From Hofstenia miamia (Eukaryota; Xenacoelomorpha; Acoela): a DNA stretch of 64,000 bases. The stretch lies in the NCBI GenBank assembly GCA_004352715.1, contig SCFE01000071.1, positions 1,040,975 to 1,104,974 of the forward strand. The letters are read 5' to 3'. Made by a program: the position numbers and the translations under genes. Positions within the stretch are counted from its first letter, which is position 1; every line of letters starts with the position of its first letter. This document shows positions 60,101-64,000 of this stretch, one piece after another. The notes beneath the pieces are model-generated. The model was given only the letters and a program-made list of their open reading frames with translations, had not been told where the DNA came from and ran no database searches.

Positions 60101-62470
60101 ACAAATTTAATTTTTTCTTAAAATATTTTAAATGTTTGATTAACCAAGCATTCAAATATTGCAAAGTGAGAACTTGTTGCAAATTGAACTCTTCCAACAT
60201 AATGCTAAAATATAGCATTAAGTAAATTTAATATTTAAATCACTTGTATAATTATTTCCGTAAAGAGTTGAAGACATTTTATCACAAACTCAAATTGGAT
60301 GGGAACATTATTTACGCTTCTTCCTTAAATATATGAAATGGCCGATCTTGCTTCGCGTGCTCAATCAAGCGAAATACATTTATTAATGGTTTGAATTTGG
60401 ACAAATGGAAATCTTTTACTGTAGTATCAAATTTTAATAATTAATATAATATATTTTACTTAAACAGTTATAACAAGGTGTTTCAAAAATATTTTTGCAA
60501 TGTCTTTTAAGTGTTTTTATTCAATTCCGTATCGAAATTTATGGAAAGTTTTGAAAATAATTTTTGGAGTAACTTTACATTCGGACTTTCATAACCGACT
60601 TTCTGCCGAAACGTAACAAAGGTTATGTCTTGACTACGTGTATGAAACAAAAATAAATAATCATAATAATCATAATTAAATACTTGCTGGGTAGTTTTCA
60701 GGAAAATTTTACTATCTTGAAATGCTTGTCTAAGATTAAGCATTAAACTTCTAAAATTATTTTTGCAAAAGAAATTCCTTCATTGTTCACATGTAGCCAG
60801 AAATCTAGCTCTATCATAATTATTGAAACTTCTTAGACAACTACATATATGAGCAGTCTGTATTTAGCTTAGAAAAAAATTTGTAAAATCAAAGATACTT
60901 CAAGAATTGAATAAAAAATTTTATTGCTAAGTTATAAATTGTTTTTTCTAAAACTATTAGATATAAATTATTGATGATTTAGGTGGGGATGGCTCGGCTT
61001 TAATTGTGGAAGTTCGTATGGTGTGGCAGAAGGAAAGTGGAAGCTTGCAGCAAAGTATGTTTGTGGTTTTTTTACTAAATTAGAAATCAATTCACCAAGG
61101 AAAAATCAAAACATTAGACTATGTACCTAAAATGTACTTTAATACTTTATTGAGCACCATTGTTCATCTATAAGTTTTATCAAATTTTGATTAAGATTAT
61201 AATTTAATCCAATTCAATTCTAAGACATCAAGTTTTAAACTTCCTGAAGTGTTTCTGGTGCTATAATTTATAAAAATAATGTTTTGCTTGCATGATTACA
61301 ACTGTACAATTACATTTAAGGCTTTGCCTGATTAGAGTAAAAAACCATAGAATATTTTAAAACCTAGGACATGCCCATAAGTAAACAAATGAAAATTTCT
61401 ACAGAAAAAAAGTATTCTACACCTAGAGCAAGCATCAGTTAGAAGGAGCATTAATTGATAAAATTGCGACTAGAAATATCATCTACTGCTAAAAAGATAA
61501 ATTTTTATACATATGCCTATCCATGTATTTGAAAATACCTATATGTTTAAGAATGAACATCCATATATTAGAGTTATCCAAAAAAGGCAGTTTTCTTAGG
61601 TTTAGGAGGCACAGATTTTCGGTGCAAATTTAACTTCTGCTGATGGTCGCGCAATTTGATTATTTTCTATGTGTATCCATGATAAAAACACTTTTCTATG
61701 CAACAAAAATTGGTAAAATTTTCTATTAAACGTCAGGGAGAACACATAAGACAAAATAGCAATTATTTACTTTCTACCATTGTCCTTCAATAATTTCTTA
61801 AAAATTGTAAGGTGCAAAATTAGGGCCCCATTTATTGAAAGCGTTGAATTTCTGCAAGCAGACAAAATAAGTTGATGTATTGTTTGTCTATATTTTGAAA
61901 TTTCAAAAATTTAGGTCTGCTGTAACAACAATTAATGCCTCTGTGGCAGGTGGAGCAGTTTCATTTATTATGAGGTAAGGCATAATAATTCAATCAAATT
62001 AAAAAATTATTTATAGTTTTGTTATTAAGAGAAGGAAGTATGACATAACCTATATCATCAACGGCATTTTGGGGGCTCTTGTCGCAATAACAGGTGAATA
62101 TTTTCTGTATTTAAAAGTTCATATTTGTTTAAGATGCGCTCAAATTTCTGTTTTTAGAAACCATTGGAAACAATCATTCTTCAATTTTATCCCCAGTTGT
62201 TTTAGTACATATTTTAGTGCATGCATGTATAGTTCAATTGCTTCAATGCATACTTTTTTAAATATACTTGTGTAGCAATGTGTGCGACTGTAACACCACT
62301 CGAAGCCATCGCTATTGGAGGCATTAGCCCGTTCATAGTAATTTCAATATATGAGCTGTTGCCCAAGCTAAAAATTGATGATCCAGTTGGTGCAGTTAGT
62401 GTACACGCTGGTGGTGGTTTATGGAGCCTTATAGCTGTTGGCATATTCTCATATGAGCCTAATAATCCAG
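31926..62470 (+). CDS. AMT: Ammonium transporter (Amt/MEP/Rh superfamily), 3' partial
   Basis: Seven exons: 31926-32185, 56499-56695, 58186-58402, 60983-61054, 61915-61974, 62032-62093 and 62276-62470. All junctions keep phase with GT..AG introns. They give 354 residues of an expected 450-500; the last exons lie beyond the window. The protein is an 11-TM trimeric membrane channel conducting ammonium/ammonia. Pore features: Asp173 in VDYAGSGAVH, the twin histidines His181 (GSGAVHLVGG) and His333 (VSVHAGGGLWS), and Phe231/Ser235 in GFNCGSS. FATTATTIVSG and DDPVGAV are family signatures. An NMT glycosylation sequon at residue 5 fits an outside N-terminus. Intron 1 is 24.3 kb and contains other genes and transposons, whereas intron 5 is 57 bp. 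Confidence 0.95.
32190..34567. other. Intron stretch without gene
   Basis: Several GGGCCTGAATTT/TTGCAAA-type repeats occur at 32500-32620, perhaps an old transposon. Otherwise AT-rich with only short frames. Confidence 0.5.
34568..34944 (+). CDS. Candidate small two-exon ORF, unknown
   Basis: Possible model join(34568-34634, 34736-34944), about 91 residues. ATG 34568 has an in-frame TAG shortly upstream. Exon 1 ends CAA G before GTACAA (a weak donor). Exon 2 follows a good acceptor, CTAATTTCATTGCAG, and the phase matches (G|GC, Gly). Exon 2 is open for about 67 codons (LNEIEVVTIKFQEKLHLACQ and onward) to TAG. The predicted protein has two Cys and a weakly hydrophobic start, and no domain is recognised. 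It could also be an internal exon of a longer transcript, because GTACAT and GTAAAT near the end could be donors, or chance. It lies 190 bp upstream of the nested secreted-protein gene. Confidence 0.3.
35132..36478 (+). CDS. Nested single-exon gene: secreted mucin-like Cys protein, unknown function
   Basis: 448 codons in one exon, exceptional in this DNA, with codon-like composition. Residues 1-20 (MHLKLISLLYSLYFIALANS) form a clear signal peptide, with cleavage probably before EEW. A CTKC pair lies at 26-29. Residues 111-183 are Ser/Thr-rich and probably O-glycosylated. The C-terminal part has nine Cys (189, 202, 221, 229, 244, 262, 301, 307, 330), suggesting a disulfide-bonded fold, and NxS/T sequons at 64, 214, 233, 245, 426 and 442. 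No C-terminal membrane segment, so it is likely secreted. No family was recognised. It lies wholly inside AMT intron 1 on the same strand. The lack of introns could mean retroposition, but no poly(A) tail or target duplication was noticed. Confidence 0.88.
   Translation: MHLKLISLLYSLYFIALANSEEWRLCTKCKSVLSKLKANKSFQDLQNVFDLSKAKSTHYNTQPNFTQYVTHFVDDVMESWIKYKINKNKVITDVDIVFVSPLEDPEELVEETSPSQEMSSTTKASDFTTKYIAPKSITSSEKITSTEFIISSIAPKLTTTQTTTNLLSQSSSTTLPMTSSTEYIENLNCKSSMDEASNWIDCHKTKAIPNNIINLSKYSSCSKFEVIQCYAHNESHDVYIEMKCNGSSLNLHLKKENSIEICQKEEPSILKMGLRIDYWKKSVVDFKANLHPYILRDMHSCFEENDCRDPQKLDTYADNNDVHFLFKIQCLDSSTMFIEVDHSKDYTYKIERTLYEIPSFLRKELGLEFVDAEAETPNILNEVNFMAYKELYNWGKIVITSTKKSPVQVPFLTGVELFKIEVFVMNETYKDTLNVFVLMANNQSILTL
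36496..36501 (+). promoter_or_regulatory. Candidate polyadenylation signal of nested gene
   Basis: AATAAA 18 bp after the stop, with a second copy at 36537-36542. Their closeness to the stop is consistent with a short 3' UTR. Confidence 0.45.
36621..36641. repeat. (TA)n microsatellite
   Basis: Ten perfect TA units downstream of the nested gene. Confidence 0.9.
37200..37620 (+). mobile_element. LINE (CR1-like) C-terminal relic
   Basis: Across three frames it reads VLYHAARFVLKIGHKHK, then LHWLPVRQRILYKVALLSYK, matching the post-RT region of CR1-like LINEs, where the pattern is LQNAAARLV....K.DHITP.L..LHWLPV..RI.YK...L.YKAL. Near 37540 LRKI.KCGYF resembles the terminal helix. Multiple frameshifts and stops. 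Confidence 0.6.
37655..37700. repeat. (TTA)n low-complexity tract
   Basis: Imperfect TTATTA/ATTAAT trinucleotide run, possibly the A/T-rich tail of the adjacent LINE fragment. Confidence 0.7.
37860..38045 (+). mobile_element. Second LINE C-terminal scrap
   Basis: SSFTVKACRLWNN followed in another frame by SLRQAALLKKFKKLLKENLL resembles the LINE terminal motif F.V.A.RLWN.LP.SLR.A..L..FK..LK..L. This is a different element from the preceding one. Confidence 0.45.
38160..38184. repeat. (TA)n microsatellite
   Basis: Twelve TA units in AMT intron 1. Confidence 0.9.
38190..39007. other. Intron stretch without gene
   Basis: AT-rich. A small GTAGTAGT run occurs at about 38361-38400. No frames of note. 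Confidence 0.55.
39008..40127 (-). mobile_element. hAT element with 8-bp TSD, internally deleted
   Basis: The element runs from 39016 to 40119. TIRs CAGAGCTTTGTCGTGT (left) and ACACGACAACGCTCTG (right) are inverted repeats with one mismatch. Identical 8-bp TATTATTG flanks at 39008-39015 and 40120-40127 are a perfect target-site duplication, the length diagnostic of hAT. Both subterminal regions carry many TCGTGTAT/TACCGATA copies, probably transposase-binding sites. The minus strand at 39126-39869 encodes 247 residues of transposase C-terminus, including TILDPKNRLAF and the dimerisation motif ILAIPASSSSAERMF. The N-terminal BED finger and catalytic regions are missing, so it is non-autonomous though recent enough to keep an intact TSD. 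Confidence 0.92.
40128..41270. other. Intron stretch without gene
   Basis: No coding frame, terminal repeat or motif recognised. Confidence 0.55.
41345..41410 (-). mobile_element. Tc1/mariner relic, minus-strand copy
   Basis: The minus strand reads CAGATCTATCTCCA and onward, giving RSISSGLLSVGVLIERVYHG. It is the inverted counterpart of the plus-strand copy at 41657-41717. Confidence 0.45.
41480..41790 (+). mobile_element. Tc1/mariner (IS630-type) relic, plus-strand copy
   Basis: Around 41650 one frame reads RLPPDLSPMD, as in WPPRSPDLSPMDYWLW. The neighbouring frame gives LAGVLKVFAYHVLISRNLDD, as in LWGYLK..VY...P.TLDDLK. Frameshifted and inactive. Confidence 0.5.
42236..42302. repeat. (TA)n microsatellite, 67 bp
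   Basis: The longest simple repeat in the window, with two TATG interruptions near its 3' end. Confidence 0.95.
44855..44892. repeat. Compound (TA)n(TG)n microsatellite
   Basis: A TA run followed by GTGTGTGTTGTGTGTG. Confidence 0.9.
45106..45136. repeat. (TA)n microsatellite
   Basis: About 15 TA units. The reading frame seen through it is an artefact of TA repeats. Confidence 0.9.
46382..47234. mobile_element. Giant inverted repeat (foldback-like element)
   Basis: Two arms of about 350-400 bp are reverse complements at roughly 80% identity by eye. Left-arm landmarks GTTAAACTAAGTT (46389), AATAGGAT (46433), CATCCTAACTTTGC (46527), AAATCAGCTTAAAA (46606) and AGTTTGTTATAGTAATAC (46641) recur complemented in mirrored order on the right, ending GTTTAACTGTTAAT near 47234. 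A loop of about 100-150 bp separates them. No coding frame. It is most likely a foldback or MITE-type DNA transposon, and as RNA it would form a long hairpin. Confidence 0.8.
47235..49410. other. Intron stretch without gene
   Basis: AT-rich. Two short frames at 47564-47924 are unremarkable. Nothing recognised. Confidence 0.55.
49411..51521. repeat. 1.05-kb direct repeat joined by a single N
   Basis: 49415-50466 recurs at 50468-51521 with roughly ten differences, nearly all in the last 330 bp. The N at 50467 lies exactly between the copies. Two readings are possible. It may be an unmerged allelic overlap, like the 20-N case at 24155. Or it may be a pair of LTRs with the interior lost at the N: the unit starts TGTCC, has AATAAA about 80 bp before its end and ends near TTGTCA. 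No gag or pol is seen nearby, so neither reading is proven. Confidence 0.85.
49599..49643. repeat. 45-bp near-perfect palindrome
   Basis: Arms of 22 bp flank one central T, with a single mismatch; the core is TTACACCATTGATT. It recurs at about 50652-50696 in the second copy of the direct repeat. It could extrude as a cruciform. Confidence 0.85.
51522..55790. other. Intron stretch without gene
   Basis: Short repeats TTATCGGTCAC (three times, about 51738-51770) and ACGCTAGCTAC (twice, about 51670-51712) are present. A 130-codon minus frame at 54363-54755 shows no domain and no coding signature, so it is not called. A perfect 18-bp palindrome lies at 54032-54049. Confidence 0.5.
54032..54049. 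promoter_or_regulatory. 18-bp perfect palindrome with CACGTG E-box
   Basis: ATGGCCCACGTGGGCCAT is fully self-complementary and centred on a CACGTG E-box, GC-rich within AT-rich intron. Its function as a bHLH site is inference only. Confidence 0.3.
55796..56000 (-). mobile_element. LINE reverse-transcriptase scrap
   Basis: The minus frame reads NYNLRLYKSIVLSILMRPSP, then W and KLDRFQ, matching the LINE post-RT motif NK..LYKS...PIL.YG.P.W......KL..FQ. It is 66 codons with no other LINE sequence attached. Confidence 0.45.
56499..56695 (+). CDS. AMT: AMT exon 2
   Basis: Acceptor TTACTTAG, donor G|GTATGC, 197 bp. It encodes the loop NGLFGTTNFF and the membrane segment with SSFATTATTIVSGSLAERAN, a strong Amt signature, then AYVIFSFFNTIVYA. 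The ATG at 56441 in the same open frame is intronic. Frame and phase fit exons 1 and 3. Confidence 0.93.
56696..58185 (+). other. AMT intron 2
   Basis: 1490 bp, AT-rich, with (TA)n at 57627-57645. Nothing else seen. Confidence 0.8.
58186..58402 (+). CDS. AMT: AMT exon 3 (first pore histidine)
   Basis: Acceptor TTTTACAG, donor TG|GTAAGA, 217 bp. VPAHWIWHSKGFLAERWNAV is followed by the conserved Asp of DYAGSGAVHLVGG (Asp173, His181), then LLGPRIGRFDKG and the GSPTNAILGTFMLW membrane segment. Confidence 0.95.
58403..60982 (+). other. AMT intron 3
   Basis: 2580 bp, AT-rich. No repeat or frame of interest; the minus frame 60507-60743 is unrecognised. Confidence 0.8.
60983..61054 (+). CDS. AMT: AMT exon 4
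   Basis: 72 bp, acceptor GATGATTTAG, donor AA|GTATGT. It encodes WGWLGFNCGSSYGVAEGKWK and LAA. Contains Phe231 and Ser235, equivalents of conserved pore residues. TG|G and AA|G split codons match the neighbours. Confidence 0.93.
61055..61914 (+). other. AMT intron 4
   Basis: 860 bp, AT-rich, nothing recognised. Confidence 0.8.
61915..61974 (+). CDS. AMT: AMT exon 5
   Basis: 60 bp, acceptor AAATTTAG, donor AG|GTAAGG. It encodes SAVTTINASVAGGAVSFIM, a family membrane segment. Confidence 0.9.
62032..62093 (+). CDS. AMT: AMT exon 6
   Basis: 62 bp after a 57-bp intron. Of several nearby AGs, the one ending at 62031 (TTAAGAG) keeps phase and gives RRKYDITYIINGILGALVAI. Donor G|GTGAAT. The NGILGALVAIT motif is conserved in the family. 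An alternative acceptor a few bases upstream would shift the frame. Confidence 0.88.
62276..62470 (+). CDS. AMT: AMT exon 7 (second pore histidine)
   Basis: 195 bp, acceptor CTTGTGTAG, donor G|GTAAAA. Encodes AMCATVTPLEAIAIGGISPF, then KIDDPVGAVSVHAGGGLWSL with His333 of the twin-histidine pore. Phase 1 at the end needs another exon, which was not found up to 64000. Confidence 0.93.
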
Positions 62471-63290
62471 GTAAAAAATATTAAATAATTTATAATCTAT
62501 GCATGCAATATATTATGTAGGTATAATTTCCTACATATATGTTTCCAAAGATTTTAAGAAATACTCGCGAATTTTGATAAGTGTTGACAGCTCCATCCAC
62601 TCAAACTTTGAGTATGGGCTGGTTTTTTACTCATTACGAAGCTCTCAGGAAAATAAATTTTTTCTATTCTATTCTGCTAATAAATACATTGATAGCAAAA
62701 GTTTATTAAGTTTACTCACTAAAATATAATTTGCTTGGTAAATATTGGTGATATTTTATCCATATTTTCTCTAAAAAAGTAAATTAATTGGAAACTTATG
62801 CCATAGAAATCTTCTGTGAATGGCTACGTCCTCGTGGAAAATTATGTGCACTTATAAATTACCTACGCATAATATACATATTAATCTGCAAAACCTATAT
62901 TCTAAAAATATTTCAATAACTTTCATTTGAAAAATCCATATATTTTTGTATATATAAAAGGGCAATGGTCTTAAAGTTATGTTCAAAATTTATTTGTAGT
63001 TTCTGATATTTCGCCAATGTTCTTTATAAGGATAAACTGTTAGATTTATGAAAAATAGCATTTAATTTATGAAGCGTTTCCAAAGTTAATAATACAACAT
63101 ACTATATAATTTTCGAATTCTAGATTTCTCTTAAGCCAATATTCAAATCAAAAAAGAAACGGTTTGCTAGATATAGTTGGCTGCAAAAAAAATGAGACTA
63201 GAAAAAAGGCATATTACTTTTGAACTACTGAACGTAACAACTCAAGAAAGGTACGATTTTAAAGATACATTAAAGGACTATAAGTAAAAA
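62471..63290. other. AMT intron 7 (start), no exon seen
   Basis: AT-rich. The next expected AMT exon (a GLFHGGGF-type segment) was looked for and is absent, so it lies beyond the window. Confidence 0.7.
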
Positions 63291-63293
63291 GCA

Positions 63294-64000
63294 TCAAAGT
63301 CTAATTTGTTTTCCTCCTATAGAAATAACTTCATTCAAACGAACTGAAATTGATTTCTTTAAATTGGACTTCATTTCAGATGTCAAAATGTGTTGACTTT
63401 CTTGAATTTTTTCTTTTAAATCGGATATATTTTTCGGATTTTTCTTCTCAACGTCATTTTTCAATATCTGCCACACGNGTATCCATCCATCATATAAAGC
63501 ATCAGCATAAGGCATGAATTCAGCTATAATTTAGCAATATCTTTGACTGTCGATTGTGGCTTTTCCGTCTAAAATTTTAAATAAAACCCACGATAGGAAA
63601 GTGCTCCCCAAAACAATTTTTTGTTCGAACTTTGGAACCGCTTTTGTTGGTCTTGGACATTTCTTTGACGACCACACTTGTACTTTGTTTCTGTGCAGTT
63701 GAAATACGCACTCATCAGTTATCCAAACATCTTCAAAAGTGTAGTCTTTCCAATATTTCACGAAATTTAATCTTTTTTCTTGATGTTCTTTTGTAATCAG
63801 AAGTCGATTTTTTCTGCCAATTTTTGTAACTCCACTTTTTTTCAGTGTTCTCTGAACTGTGGTTTCATGCACAGAGATGTCGGCTTCAGTTTGAAGTCGG
63901 TTTGCAATTTTTTTCCCAGAAATATAGGGATTTTTGAGAGCAATTGCGACTGTTTTCTGAATGAATTTTCCAATAATTTTTCGAGGGCGTCCACTTCCTT
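63294..64000 (-). mobile_element. Tc1-family transposase, internally deleted, 5' cut by window end
   Basis: Reading inward from the window end: GSGRPRKIIGKFIQKTVAIA (the GRPRK motif and HTH DNA-binding region), ISGKKIANRLQ, VHETTVQRTLKKSGV (second HTH), then the DDE domain with catalytic Asp in VWITDECVFQLHRNKVQVWS, and QKIVLGSTFLSWVLFKI. A frameshift near 63530 leads to FMPYADALYDGW. The frame then jumps at the single N (63478) to VWQILKNDVEKKNP, the region normally just after SPDLNPIEN. The second catalytic Asp block (HDNAPxH-like) and the Glu are missing. The deletion coincides with the N, so it may be an assembly artefact. It lies in an AMT intron, antisense. Confidence 0.88.

Noticed and set aside
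62499-62729. 76-codon plus-strand frame after AMT exon 7
   Set aside because: Does not match any part of the Amt family and lies in the intron after the donor at 62471.
1-64000. tRNA, rRNA, CRISPR or bacterial-type operons
   Set aside because: No tRNA box B-like GGTTCGAATCC, no rRNA cores, no regularly spaced repeats; the DNA is animal.

Overview
This is animal (metazoan) genomic DNA. It is very AT-rich, has spliceosomal introns with GT..AG ends, and is sparsely coding with many decayed transposons, (TA)n microsatellites and assembly gaps. The host species cannot be named from the sequence. The mix of very short introns (41 and 57 bp) and one of 24 kb, high apparent heterozygosity and Tc1/mariner, hAT and non-LTR relics fit a heterozygous invertebrate such as a tunicate or arthropod, but this is inference. 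Bacterial features (operons, CRISPR, RBS) are absent and not expected. Layout: (1) 1-17 kb is mostly non-coding. It is built from three contigs joined by two gaps of exactly 1000 N. The first contig (1-4077) is a slightly diverged copy of 13300-17068, including the start of the first coding exon of the Gas2-like gene, so it is most likely an unmerged haplotype. Relics here include a hAT (ZMYM1-like) transposase near 6.7 kb, two Tc1/mariner-like relics at 10-11.3 kb and a LINE reverse-transcriptase fragment at 14-15 kb. (2) 17043-24472 (+) is a gene with an N-terminal calponin-homology domain of the GAS2-like 1/2 type and a long disordered Ser/Asn-rich tail that becomes basic and ends near an EB1-type (S/T)xIP motif. 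Three exons join in consistent phase. No GAR domain was found between them. A 20-N gap in the last exon is flanked by a 101-bp repeat and is an unmerged contig overlap, not a real break. (3) 24.5-31.9 kb is intergenic, with a foldback element, two Tc1/mariner fragments and a hAT-type MITE. (4) 31926 to beyond 62470 (+) is an ammonium transporter (Amt/MEP/Rh superfamily). Seven exons were found; the 3' end lies outside the window. Its first intron is about 24.3 kb and holds a nested, same-strand, single-exon gene for a secreted mucin-like Cys-containing protein (35132-36478), a weaker two-exon ORF just upstream (34568-34944), a complete non-autonomous hAT element with an 8-bp target duplication (39016-40119), a roughly 850-bp giant inverted repeat (46382-47234) and a 1.05-kb direct repeat. 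(5) 63294-64000 (-) is a damaged Tc1 transposase running off the end. The host genes show no functional link: one is a membrane ammonium channel, one a cytoskeletal linker and one a secreted protein of unknown role. No coherent new multi-gene system was found. The best leads are the nested secreted gene, the apparently GAR-less Gas2-like protein and the foldback elements.
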